Assembly: GCA_963931865.1 (NCBI GenBank)
Contig: OZ007505.1
Span: 18,989,139 to 19,053,138 of the forward strand
Length of the DNA: 64,000 nucleotides
Reading direction: 5' to 3'
DNA from: Axinella damicornis
Lineage: Eukaryota > Porifera > Demospongiae > Axinellida > Axinellidae
The notes below the pieces were generated by a model, which worked only from the letters and a program-made list of their open reading frames with translations, was not told the DNA's origin and did not search any database. The translations under genes and the position numbers were made by a program. This document shows, in pieces, positions 39,760 to 51,844 of the stretch. Position 1 is the first letter of the stretch. Each line of letters starts with the position of its first letter.

Positions 39760-42700
39760 ATGCTTGGTCTCCTTGTGTTGTACACTGCTGGTGGGTTGGT
39801 GGGGTTGCTGTTTGCAGCGTTCCTGGTGCTCACCGTCTACATCTACTACATTCACTGGAAGTACTCGCACATCCCCTCGCCAAAGTTGCCCAGGTATATA
39901 CGATAGAAGGGGAGAGTGGTGACGATAAATACGTATTATAGTATTTAACCACTGCATGTTACTATAGTTTACTGTTCTCTCAAAGCTTCTACCTTGGACA
40001 TGTCCCACATATGTTGAGGCTATACAAGGACAGTGGAAATGATGAACTCCCCATTTCGGATATATTTCACTGGTGGTGAGTATCATGAATGCACTTTTGT
40101 ACCATTTACACTGGCAGTAGAATACTGAAATCTAAGTGTGGTTACACTCTAATAACGTACACATGTATTAACATGAGTAAGTATTATATGCTGGAAACGT
40201 CTAACGTCTAACGGAATTAGCCTCGTTCCCAGGCCCAGCTTTTTGTCGTTTGCAGTATTGTACAGCATCTACATGATATGTCCATTCATGTCGATAAAGG
40301 TTATGTTGCTTGCATAAGCCATGCAGGAGGCTAGCCTATAAGTCTGGGCACATGGCTACATGTACAAGGAGGCATTTGTTTATTAGCATCCATCCAATTT
40401 CAGATCAGATTTCAGCAAGAAACATAATTACATTTTTGTTTAACCTTAATAGGCTATAGGGTTTCATTTCAGAGATAGAGTATTCTGATACTAATAGGAT
40501 AACAGTAGGCTGCACCTAGCCTCGTTCCCAGGCCTTTCCCCGTTTTTTTCCTGTTCTTCGGTTTCCATTGACAATAATACACGGATGCGGAAGGGCGGCG
40601 AAAAACGCGGAAGGCCTGGTACGATTCATCACGTGAGTGACGTCAGGTGGACACAAGGGTGGACGTAGGGGGGGCGGGGCCCTTAGTTGTTTCAGCGGAT
40701 CCTGAAGGCTGTTCATCATCAAGTCGGCTCGGTTCGAACGATCCGCGGCTAGTCGGGACTCGCAGACGATCTTCACAACTTCTTGGGCGCTTTTAAAACT
40801 TATTTGCGGTTTTGCCACACCCGGCAAAACCGCAAATACAATCAACACTACGCACCTCTATGCCCTGCCTTCGGCAGTTGGCCGTACCGATCTAAGACAG
40901 CTTCCACCGGGCCTGCTATGATTGGCTACCACAGTGGCAGAGGCATGCACCGAGATTCAAGTGAGGTCACTAGTTAGGTTGCGGGCACCCATGTCACATC
41001 ATGCAACAGCAAGGGGCATGTCTTGAAGGACCACAGTATACGCTAGTTACAAACAGTACTGAAACAAGGCTGAAGCAAATCAATAATTTATCAAAGATAG
41101 CACAGAAAGCTACAGCAGAAGACAGCCTCAGGCTAAAGTATGCAAACACTAATTAAGTGTTAAGAATATAACTGTACATACAAAGGAGGAAGGAAGTTGC
41201 AGTGACATAAATGAATGGTCCAAATAAGGGGGATGAACCTATAGGTGAGTATCGCCAAGGTTGCAGTAGCTAACCATTATATGTCACCGCCTAGTAACAG
41301 AAGCTCAGTCAGGAAAAAGTGGAGACCTTCTCAATGCAATTATGTTTATCTGCATATAGTGTACCAGTCTTGGACCACTGCATGGTCAAAGGCACCATTG
41401 CAAATATCAATCAGGACAGAAATGGGCCATGAACCAATCCCTGCAAACAAGACTTGTGTCATAGAGTTGCCACCCACCTCATGCATGAACCATCCCATGA
41501 AAGGCATGCTAATTCAGATAAGCGAGAGAGTAGTTCATTGTTATTGCAATGGCATCAATACATTAAGATTTTAATGTGTGTGTGTGTGTGAGTGATGGAA
41601 GTGGGATGTTCGTGGGGCGGGACTTGTCAATGACTATAGTGACGCGCAACCTTCGTACTTTAATTTATTTACTGAACCTCGAACTCCGCGAAGAATGTTC
41701 GAGAACATTGGGCCCGGGCATGGGCTGGAATCCAGCAAGCAGATGCATGCAATTGGGGAGCAGCCAGTCGAAGCGGACGCAATCGGGCGAGCAGCAGTTG
41801 AAGCGGACGCAATTGGGGAGCAGCAGTTGAAGCGGACGCTGAGCGAGCGAAGCGAGCTCAGTGACTTGTAATAATTAATATTCTAGACCAAATGAATTCA
41901 CTGGAGGAAGAGTGTGTGTATACTTACTGCTACACATTATACTAGCTAATTGCACGTGCAGGTATCAAGAGGTTGGAAGTCCTGTCTTTGTTGTCTTTTT
42001 CGGCTGGAGAGTGACGGTTGTTACCCTGGACCCAGAGGATATCAAGGTATACTGTTAGAATACAGTTGTCTTTCAAGCCATTCACTCTGTTCTTCTTGTG
42101 ATCATGTTCACTATGCAGAATATCACACAACAACCAAAGAACAACAAGCCTGAAGACTTTATGAGGTTCGGTAGAAACCTGTTTGGAGAAAGGTATGATC
42201 TCATTTCTCTTTGACCTGTTTTGTTGTGTGTATTGACGATGGGGTCAGAGTGTGGGGTCAGCTTTTGAGAGGGAGCAAATCTGTTGCATATTGAATTGTT
42301 ATCAAGGAGAGGGAGCAGTTTGGCAGTAAGACTTGGTAACCTTGTGTAGCTGCATAGACTTTGATGGATGGTGCCCATGTAAATGTCTTTTTTGGAACAG
42401 GTGGTCTAGCTAGTTTAACTGTCTGTCATGTTGTCATTATGCCCAGATTTCTTGGAAATGGTTTGTTCAGCATCTCTGACTGTGAGGCTTGGAAACTAAG
42501 AAGAAAAATCTATGACCCTACATTTAACAGAAGGTAACTCCATTGCTTTAACAGCTAGTAACACGACTCCAAGTATATGATTGTGGGACATTCCTCCCTG
42601 TATATACAGTTATCTGAAGAGCTTGGTGCCTTCATTCAATGAGTGTGCTGATAAATTCATACAAAGGCTGATGCCACTGGCTGATGGTAAAACAGCAGTG

Positions 42701-45344
42701 CCAATGAAGGAACACTTGGCTGAGGTAACTCAGGATGTGATCAGCAAGGTGGGCTGCACACTGAAGTAATATTTTAGTAATTACTAAAGTGAAATAGGCA
42801 ATACTAAATAGTTTTAGTAAAACAACATTGTTCCACACTCATTGATCTCTTGGAATATTGATCACTTTACAAAAGAATTCACAGTGGTAGATCTAGCAAG
42901 TACACAGCCTGTTAACCCTTTAACCACCGAATTCTTCCCACCAAGACGACACATTTTCATGCATTCAGCGCACACCACTTTTGAAGGTACTCCTCTCCCG
43001 CAGCATTCGCTCCTCAGCGGCCAAACTTGGTGGGGCCCGCACACATGGAGAGACCCCTCTGGCAATACCGTTAATGATATTCATGATCCCCCACAAGCCC
43101 AGCAATCGGAGGTCAAAGGTGGATGTCAGCCGGATTTTCGCCCAGCATTTCCCTAAACTTGATCTGACTGATGGCACACCTTACACCACCAATTTGCATG
43201 TTTTCTTGAGGGCCTGGGTGGGGTCTATGAATATCATTAGAATCAAAAATTCTCGGGTCAATGAATCTCATTAAAATCAAAAACCGCCCACGACCGGCGA
43301 AGGGGGGGGGGGGGGGGGGGGCTGCTGCCCCCCCTTTCTATACCCCCCCGCTTGTACGTTTAGTGGGGGAGGCGCGCCGAAATCTGACCAAATTTTTGAG
43401 TTCGGCCCTCAAAGTCGTCCCTAGGCCCTCTGAAGCCTTTTTGGACTGACGAGAAGCCCTACAAGTGCATAGGGTCTAAATGACGTCTATAGACGTCAAT
43501 GGGGCTTAAACGGTTAACTGATTTATTACATACCTGTAGGTTGCCTTTGCATCAGACTTCACACAGACGTGGGATGACAAGTCACTGGGCCTGAAGAGAG
43601 CTAAGGGAACTGGCAAACTCACATTTCTCACTGCCAACAACTTCAAGGGATTGGAGAAGACCTTACGATCCGCCATCCCTTCATTGTACCCAGTGAGAGT
43701 GAAGTTATCAAGGAATTAACTGTCCATATGCATGTGAATTTGATACATGCATGTAGCTAAATAAGCCAAATGATTAGAAAACAAAGCTAAGGACACCATT
43801 TTCAGTTCATCCAGACTTGATGCCCTGTCAAATCCTTCTGATGAGCCTATATATTCCAGATTAGTATACACTTCAACTGGCTACCACAGCAGTCATGATC
43901 TTGATTCCTCTGCAGTACCTGCATCCTCTTGAGGCAGAGGGGTACAGGGAGACAATAAGGGCCATCAGAGCCATTGGCAGGGACTGCATCCAGAAGAGAA
44001 TCAGGACCATTCGGAGTGGAGAGCAGCCCCCCCATGACATTCTCTCGCACATCCTTCAAGTTGTTAGTAAGTACCAGAACAGTACTTGTTTTTAAATTAG
44101 TGTATTTCCTCATGCCGGGTAGCAGTATAATACTTACATTAGCCATGAGAGCCATCCTGCATCTAGAGTAATTATTACCACCAGTACCTGACTTTGCAGC
44201 CGTAACATCTTTAGCTACTCGCTATGGTAAATGAAACATTCATCCTGTCAAAAATAACAAAACGAGGGATTGTACTTTGACTATGGTGGCTACTTTGTGA
44301 CTTTGACTATAGCGTGGGCTACTCTTTGTTTTGGAAAGCCAATTATGGTCAGTTTTGTATAGTTGGGTCCTTTATATAGAGAAATGTTTGCCAGTTGGTA
44401 TAATTATAATCCCTGGATTGTCAATCGACTTAGTGCTGATCCTTAAGTTCAATCCATTTTGCTCTGCAGGCACTGGAGAAGATGTTGATCTTGAGCTCCT
44501 AGTAGACGACTTTGCCACATTCTATATGGCAGGTGAGCCAAACTTTGTTGCAAAGTGAATTTGAATGTGAGTTGAACTAGATCTATAACCGTCATTGTAT
44601 AGGCTAGCTAACTACCACATGTGGAGTTTTAAGTTTAAGAGACTGTCTGAGTGTGGACAATGATTTAACGTTTGTCATTGTAACTTTGTTTTCAGGCCAG
44701 GAAACAACCAGCCACCTGCTCTCCTTTGCAGTTGTGCTCTTGCATCTTAATCCAGACATCCTTGAAAGGTGAGTCAGTGGCCTCCTGCATGCTCCCAGCG
44801 GTGATGATAGTGATGGCACTCAGTAACTTTTTCCCTGTGTACAGGTTACAGTCAGAGGTTGATGAGGTGCTTGGAAACAAAGAAAGTGTCAGTGCTGAAG
44901 ATCTGGTGAATCTGCAGTACACTGAACAGGTATGTGTACTGACTGCTATTTTTGGTCATCCATTTACACATTCTTAGTAGAATTACAGGCAGTAACATTA
45001 TAGCTCATCCTCGTTACAATTATTCAGCTATCTGTTGCTGTTATCATAGGTATGTGTACTGACTGCTATTTTTGGTCATCCATTTACACATTCTTAGTAG
45101 AATTACAGGCAGTAACATTATAGCTCATCCTCGTTACAATTATTCAGCTATCTAGGATTGACTGTGTGGCCTAGTGGTTAAAGCACTTGACTGTGGTGTG
45201 AGAGGCCACAGGTTCGAGTCCCACCAGTTGCGCCTAGGAAGGGTTTTTCTCCAGGCTTTCTGGTTTCCCTTCCCAGGAGAGGCTTCAAATAAGCATTAAA
45301 TTGCTTTCTGCCAATCCTGCCCATCTGGGGAAATGTTCCTAAAG

Positions 45345-45387
<43 letters not shown>

Positions 45388-46202
45388 GTTTTGTTAACAC
45401 GTTGGTGCTGAATTCTCAGGTTCTCCTTGAAACTCTCCGTATGTACCCACCAGTCTATGGCACTGTCAGGTGTCCTGGCCCAGGTGGAATTAGTGTTGGT
45501 GGCTACCACATCCCAGCGGGCACAAATATCACAGTATGTTACAAGATACCTGCAGAATTCACATGCTCTATCAAGGGTGCATCGAGCCGCTGGCTCATGT
45601 GCTCTTGAACCTATATAATTATGCATATGACCTTTAGGATATTAATATCCCCCCACTAAGTACCTCGGATAATATATCTAGGATTCTTTTTCAGTTGCCC
45701 ACTGCAACAATGTGTCGAATGCCAGAACATTTTGTCGACCCTGACGTCTTCAATCCAGACAGATTTGACTCCATGAACAAAAGGCGAGTCTTCCTTGAAT
45801 CGTGAATTGGGATAAAAGCTCTCAAATGTAATACATGTATATTGTTCCATTTCTGCAGGCCAAGTTCCTTTGTCTACTTTCCCTTTGGAGTAGGTCAACG
45901 GGCCTGCATTGGGAAACACTTTGCCTTGGTAAGTTACTCACTCGGTACACTTTGCACACCAAATGAATCATTCATCTTCTGTAAAGGCAGCAGTCATTGA
46001 AGTCCTTGTACGGTTGTACACTGATCAGTAGCTATCTTGTTATATACTGTAACAGATGGAGGCTAAGGTGGTGTTGTCTAAGCTGTTTCAGAACTTTACT
46101 ATCTCCCTTCCTGAGAACTACAAGCTGGTTCCAGCTGGCAGAACCACTACCCAACCCAAGGATAATGTACCATGCACTCTTGAATCTCGCAGCTATCGTT
46201 AA
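39760..46202 (+). CDS. P450 gene E, CYP46A-like, complete
   Basis: Complete plus-strand gene. Exons: 39760-39893, 39986-40075, 41962-42046, 42119-42192, 42447-42533, 42610-42748, 43540-43692, 43865-44066, 44470-44532, 44696-44768, 44845-44929, 45420-45533, 45695-45783, 45859-45928, 46056-46202. Sum 1605 bases, 534 residues. The start gives MLGLLVLYTAGGLVGLL, a signal-anchor. Motifs: I-helix AGQETT, K-helix ETLRMYPP, FNPDRF, heme loop FPFGVGQRACIGKHFA (two changes from its paralogs: G-Q-R-A where they have G-H-R-S). It ends LESRSYR. Intron 13 starts with GC (gcgagt), a non-canonical donor. Intron 11 contains a duplicated splice-donor segment and a SINE; intron 6 contains a repeat bounded by gttaac. 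Resembles sterol 24-hydroxylases; the substrate is not inferable. Expected in the ER membrane, using a P450 reductase. Confidence 0.9.
41757..41840 (+). repeat. Short ~28-bp tandem repeat
   Basis: Three copies of gagcagcagttgaagcggac-type sequence in gene E intron 2, followed by an inverted gagcgagcgaagcgagctc. Confidence 0.65.
42909..43518. mobile_element. Repeat element in gene E intron 6
   Basis: Bounded by gttaaccctttaacca and taaacggttaac as inverted ends, containing a G tract (about 43301-43321). It has no convincing coding content. The element class is uncertain. Confidence 0.5.
44928..45153 (+). repeat. 106-bp direct repeat, period 120, at a splice donor
   Basis: Bases 44928-45033 recur identically at 45048-45153. 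The repeat begins with the aggtatgtgt at the end of gene E exon 11, so the intron holds a second copy of the donor site. Confidence 0.95.
45155..45385 (+). mobile_element. tRNA-derived SINE with poly(A) tail
   Basis: The 5' part has a perfect A box (tggcctagtgg) and B box (ggttcgagtcc) at tRNA spacing. A body of about 110 bases (gggtttttctcc, ctggtttccc) and an A run of about 42 (45344-45385) follow. The acceptor stem does not pair, so it is a SINE, not a tRNA gene. It lies in intron 11 of gene E. Confidence 0.85.
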
Positions 46203-47224
46203 GGTAATTTGCAGTCAACTGAAATTGAAATCTTGGTTTGAAACTACTTCAGTATTACCTTTAATGTACTGTACTTCAATTCATCACCATTATTTGACTC
46301 AAGTGAAGTAGTCTCTCATCCAGCACGTATATCGCTTCACATGGGGTTGGTTTGGTCTGGGACCGAGACTAGCTGGTCAATAGAGGGGATTCTGCTCACA
46401 GCATTTTATACCATGCACATTGGCTACTGCACTCTGTGCAACAGCAGGTGATAACTATGTCCCCACAAGAAATGTTTTCTTCCAAAAGGACTCAAACCAT
46501 TGCACATTTTGCAAAACAACTTTTAACATTTCCACACTAATTTTTAACTCCATGTTCTTCACACATTGATCTGCATACTCCAAAAATACCGTCACAGCTG
46601 CAAACAGGAACACATGTAGCTACCTAGCTACCTAAGATGGTACCATATACCAGCCTGACTGTCACAGTCAACTGTAAGCTTGTAGTGCATTAATTGAAAT
46701 CCACCTGCATGCCCTTAGAATAGCTGCATATTTAATACTTCGTACCACAAGTAGACCATGCCATTGCCTCGCTGCACAAAGGATATATGACAGGAGTGAA
46801 AGAATCTTCCTGTGTGATGAGAGAATGGTGTAGCTGGATATACTATACATGCTCAACGCTAAGTACACTCCAGGCACATGCATATTAATTGACACTGATT
46901 TTGATCGTCTGTCCTTTTCACACTCTGCAGCTCTTGTGGGTAGCTACCAGTACATGACAGCATATGCGATTGCAGCCATCAAATTAAATGTGCAAGTATA
47001 AATCACAAAAGAATAATCATACCAAGAGGATCAGACTACACACTTTACACCAGTCATGCAATGCCATGATAATACCTGAGAATGCTTACTATCATGAAGC
47101 AGATTTCATTAACAATGCAGCAAATGATGAGATAAACTTTCAGTTTCATTTAACTATTGAAGTAGTGAAAATTATTGAGTGAGTATAATACTATGAATTT
47201 AATGAGTTAACAGGTAATCCTAAA
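46203..47224. other. Spacer, P450 E to fragment G
   Basis: No gene seen. 47040-47130 matches 63571-63657 inverted, and 46425-46450 resembles the repeat at 36880. Confidence 0.5.
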
Positions 47225-49592
47225 CTTTCATATGATTGTTGCTATGATTGAGGTACGTATGAGTTTTTGTGTCCACAGACTAGTGATGTATCCAGTAGCA
47301 TAATTATGAATATGTTTGTCTCATAACTTATGCCTCTCACTGGGTACAATGAGGGGAAGACGGACTGCTCCAATCCCTTGAATGTGTTGGCAATGAGAAA
47401 TGTCAGTTTGCCAGTTCCCTTAGGTCTCTTCAGGCCCAGTGACTTGTCATCCCACGTCTGTGTGAAGTCTGATTTAGGCAACCTGCAGGATGCAAATCAT
47501 CAGCATAGTTGAAGATGCGTTATCACCTCTATCATTGCATCATTTGGTGATACAGTGTATCAATTGAAAGCTCATGATAGTTCATTTATTGTAGCTCATA
47601 ACCCACCAATTGCTGATCACATCTAGAGTGACCTTGGCCAAGTGTTCCTTCATTGACACCATTGTTTTACCATCAGCCAGTGGCCTCAGCCCTTCTATGA
47701 ATTTATCTGCACACTCATTGAATGAAGGCACCAAGCTCTTCAGATAACTGCACAGGGAGTAATGTAGTACAGAACCCCCAAAATGTTATATACCGGGGGC
47801 AGATATATATTGATGCTGTAGTTTTATTAAATGCAGAGTCGTAGATTTTTCTTCGTGGCAGTCAAGTCTCATAGTGTCCAATGCTAAACAAACCATCTCC
47901 CAGGAATCTGTGTATAAAGATAATAATAGGCAGTAAAATGATGCATTCATGTATAATTGAACCAACTGAGATACCTTTCTCCAAACAAGTTTCTAACAAA
48001 CCACAGAAAGGCTTCAGACTTGTTGTTCTTAGGCTGTGTTGTGACATCCTATGCAATTAGCATGATCACAAGAGATCAGAGTGAATGGAATCAAGTTAGT
48101 AGTTAATGCGTACACAACTTTGTAATTTTTTCTAGTGTCTGACTTTTGCAGGGTAAAGTTATAAGCTCTATACCTTGATATCATCTGCATGGGTCCAGGG
48201 TAATAATCATCACTCTCCAGAAGAGAAAGACAGCAAAGACAGGACCTCCAACCTCTCGATACCTGTATGATATAAATTGCACATTACAATCAACAAGTGT
48301 GTGCACTCTTCCCGTAGTGCATGGATTGACATACCGTAATTATAGCGGGAAATTTTCGTGGGTACTGTATAAATTTTCACGAATCTTTGAAATATGTGTT
48401 CTGACAAGCGATTTTTAATTTCACAACAACATTTGAAGGGTCACGACCTATGACCACACCCCACATGCATGTGTACTACTGGGATAACTCAGCGTGCACT
48501 TCAGCGTGGAGGCAAAGGTAAGAGGCTATACAATCGGTGGACGTGCTTGTGCATGAAGTGAAGCATATTTGGCGATCAATGCCTGTTTTTCGCTCGAGAT
48601 CATGGTAATTATGGTCCTCTCGACTGTACGCGATGATGTGCTATGCGCGCTATGCGCGGTCCTTTGTGGGGTGGCAGTACTTGTACAGGTCGGAAGTAGC
48701 GATACAGCGACATAGCTATGCTACTTTGGAATCCAGATGGCAAGGTGTTTGCCTGAGGAGTAGTTTGTGCATTGTCAGTGAGTTCTCACCACACAAAAGG
48801 ACACAATGTCATGTTGCATATAGTTGCCATACACCATGCAAACATATTACACCCCTAGACCTTGAAATTCATCAAAGTGGCAATCCCTAGCTTCACTATA
48901 GCTAGTCTTAGAGCAATATCATCTTGCAGCTTACATGCATATACACGTTGTCTTTCGTTATTTCCATACCCAGACTGCAACCAGACTGGGAACAAGGACA
49001 GAATTATTGTTATTCTGGGTTATTGCATAATGGGCTCTGTGTTGCTGTCAGAGTACCCAGTATTGTTACTAGGTGTGTGCATACCAGAACATAGCTTTAC
49101 CATTATCCAATCTGATTATCGCAACTTAATATGTCTGCACCTCCATACAAGGCTTCAATGGTATCCCCATATAATGTGGAGTACATGATGCATGACCAGC
49201 AATCCCAATCAAAGTCACCCAGCAAAAACAAAATTACATGGTTACTGTCCAACCCTGGGCATTTCTGTTACAAAATCCATACACTGTCTCTTAACTATTT
49301 TTAGATCCAAATATAATTGTGCAGTAGTCTTCCCCAGGTGGGGAGGGCGGAGGATGGGAAACTGAAGTCTAGCATTTGGAGTGGCTAAACGTATACTACT
49401 GCCATGCAAGATGGATACTTACCACAAGTGAATTATATCCGACAGGGGGAGCTCATCGTTTCCACTTGCTTTACATGCCCTCAAGATATCCGGGATGTGT
49501 CCCAGGTAGAAGCTATAAGAAAACAGTGAGCAGGGGAAAAAACTGTCTTACTGATGTTGTACTATTAGTAATCACTTTCAGCAATACCACCA
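47225..49592. repeat. Segmental duplication, copy 2
   Basis: Same orientation as copy 1, about 14 kb away, with the P450 exons decayed (fragment G). It retains the empty target site of the MITE present in copy 1. Confidence 0.88.
47341..49512 (-). pseudogene. P450 fragment G: copy of gene D exons 7 to 2
   Basis: Minus-strand remnants of exon 7 (47341-47482), exon 6 (about 47607-47747), exon 5 (about 47821-47907), exon 4 (47975-48048), exon 3 (48174-48262) and exon 2 (49423-49512). Exon 1 and exons 8-15 are absent, so no heme-binding part exists. Exon 7 has lost 9 bases in one place and 2 in another (142 instead of 153). Exon 3 has a 4-base insertion (89 instead of 85), and the exon 6 donor is altered by inserted bases. 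These frameshifts confirm it is dead. The introns match those of gene D in order and sequence, so it arose by genomic duplication, not retroposition. Confidence 0.88.
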
Positions 49593-49700
49593 TGTAAATG
49601 GGTGTCTCTATTCACTGGACTGGACTACTGGACTGGACTACTGGACTGGACTACTGGACTCACCCAAAATTGCATAAAATGCCTTTTCCAGCCATTTTCA

Positions 49701-50204
49701 GTGTTCAATCCAGACAGATTTGACTCCATGAACAAAAGGCGAGTCTTCCGCGAATTGTGAATTGTATACTATAATATATGGATAAAAGCTCTCAAATGTA
49801 ATCAAGAGTTCATATCAATAAGAGTGTGCAACTGCAATCAGTGGTGAAGTAGTAGCTAGCAGCTGCATGCTCCTATTAAGTGTGAAATTGTGATTACAAT
49901 AGTGTTTGCACAGCCTATATATGTGTGGGCCACACTGTGCACGTCATACTGCCGAGATGGTGAGTGGACACCATATGGCAGTTGCATAGTCTTATTGTTA
50001 TGAACTCTTGATGTATCCAATTCTGCAGGCCCAGTTCCTTTGTCTACTTTCCCTTTGGACTTGGCCATCGGTCCTGCATTGGGAAACACTTTGCCATGGC
50101 AAGTTAATAGCTTCTCACTGGGCACACTTTGCACACCAAATGAACATTCGTAAAGGCTGAGGTCATTGAATTGTATACTATTACTATTATAGCACTTTTG
50201 AATG

Positions 50205-50245
<41 letters not shown>

Positions 50246-50532
50246 TATCTTGTTTCCATAAATAATAATACACAGAAATGTCTGTTCAAAGTGGGACACA
50301 ATTCATTATTTCATTGATTTCTAGTATGCAAAGTACTCCTTGTACGGTTGTACTCTCAAGGAATTGATTAATATCTTGTTCTATGCAGATGGAGGCTAAG
50401 GTGGTGTTGTCTAAGCTGTTTCAGAACTTTATCATCTCCCTTCCCGAGAACTACAAGCTCGTTCCAGCTGGCAGAACCTCTACCGAACCCAAGGATAGTG
50501 TACCGTGCACTCTTGAATCTCGCAGTTCATGA
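49701..50532 (+). pseudogene. P450 fragment H: exons 13 (part), 14 and 15
   Basis: Plus-strand 3' remnant of a P450 closest to gene E. It has the end of exon 13 (49701-49738, giving FNPDRFDSMNKR-like sequence), exon 14 with the heme loop FPFGLGHRSCIGKHFAM (50029-50098), and exon 15 (50389-50532, ending LESRSS). Exon 13 is truncated just after a ttttcag that mimics an acceptor. Both remaining introns start with GC (gcgagt, gcaagt). Exons 1 to 12 are missing, so it cannot encode an enzyme on its own. It could act only as alternative 3' exons of gene E (6-kb read-through) or be inert. The 20-bp intervals upstream are a ctggact tandem repeat. Confidence 0.82.
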
Positions 50533-51844
50533 ACGTCATTGAAATAGCTAGCTATCATTAAGTTAATTTGCAGTCAACTTTAGTTTGAAACTTCAGTATT
50601 ACCTTTCATCAAATTAATGTACTGTGACCATGGTGATCACAATTTTAACATACTTCTATTAATGTTCTATATTAATTAATAATCTATGCTAGTTCAATGT
50701 ACAATAGTTACACTCCTGGTATAGGAAAAATTGTGCCGCGTAATGTAATGTAATGTAATATAATATAATATAATGTTTGAGTACTTAGGCTTGGCCTACA
50801 GAGATTCTGACTACACCGCCGTGATCGCTATCATGCACTGACCTGAATGATAAAAGTTGGTGCTGAAACTCACCTTGGTGGTGGAGATATGAGCGCTTTT
50901 GTCTCGCCGTTGGCCGCCATTGCTCGAGCGCTCCATCGACTTCCGGTGGCAGTACCGTTCTTAGGAACGGCACACGAAGATTCTGACCACACGGCCGTGA
51001 TAGCTGTCGTTCACTGACGCTTGCATGCCATAACTCACCGTGCTGGCTAAGTTGTGAGTGCTGTAATAATGACTTGTCTTCCTTTTGGTCGCCATTGCTC
51101 GCGATCGACTGAGCCACGTGGCATGTGCGTTAATTGGAACGAATTGCAATAATTAAGTTTTGCTACGGCGAGGCAATCGCGGGGTTGCAACGGCTACCAG
51201 GAGTGCGGTTGCCCCTCGGTTAACTATAAAATTAATACCCTGACAGCTGTACCTTCAGCAACAGTCAAAGTGAGGGTGGCCAACAGAACAGAAAGACATG
51301 ACAATGCGCTCATAGCTCCACTGATTGAGTTTCAGCGTAAACACTGGGATCAGTGCTATAGACGAAGACAGTGTAGTAAGAATGTTCGTATGCCTTTCCT
51401 GGGTGCTAAAATATATCTCTGATTAATTATTACTTATGCAGTCAAATTGATGATGATGAATGTAAGTACTGCCGCTTATGAGCTGCCGTGAAAATCACCT
51501 TGGTGTTGAAGATGTGAACAGTGTTTATAGCTAGCTACATGCATTGCATATGTGACTTCTCTTAGTCTGGTATCCATGGGGTGAAAATAAGGCTTGACTG
51601 TTAATATTGCATGTGGTATGGTCCAGGTGAGTTTCATTGCTGAACTCTGCAGTTTCTATATATAGCTCTGCATAGCTACCATTGTGACTACTGCAGCTTG
51701 CAGACCAGAATGTGGAGACTTGTAGTCTTTTGCCATTCGCTCCACTCACAACTTCCTGCATTCATTGTATTTTACGTCACGATCGGTTGGACACGCCCAC
51801 CATACCTACTGCATGCTGGTTGCGCTTTGGGTTCAACTCTGAAG
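50533..51844. other. Spacer, fragment H to P450 F
   Basis: Contains a taatg/taata microsatellite (50738-50775), the dispersed repeat at 50790-51125 and the presumed promoter of gene F. No exon recognised. Confidence 0.5.
50790..51125 (+). repeat. Dispersed repeat, two tandem diverged units
   Basis: Units of about 200 bases contain gattctgaccacacggccgt, gatcgct and a gccattgctcg block. Diverged relatives occur at about 54490-54590, 61125-61230 and 63165-63260. No function is assigned. Confidence 0.6.

Noticed and set aside
40516..40848. 110-codon minus frame in gene E intron 2
   Set aside because: It contains a GCCTCGTT half-element and low-complexity proline codons, with no family match that I can recognise.
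45155..45230. tRNA gene
   Set aside because: A and B boxes are present but the acceptor arm does not pair, and a SINE body with a poly(A) tail follows.
45333..45608. Poly-lysine N-terminal frame
   Set aside because: The lysines are the SINE poly(A) tail; only the part from 45420 is P450 exon 12.
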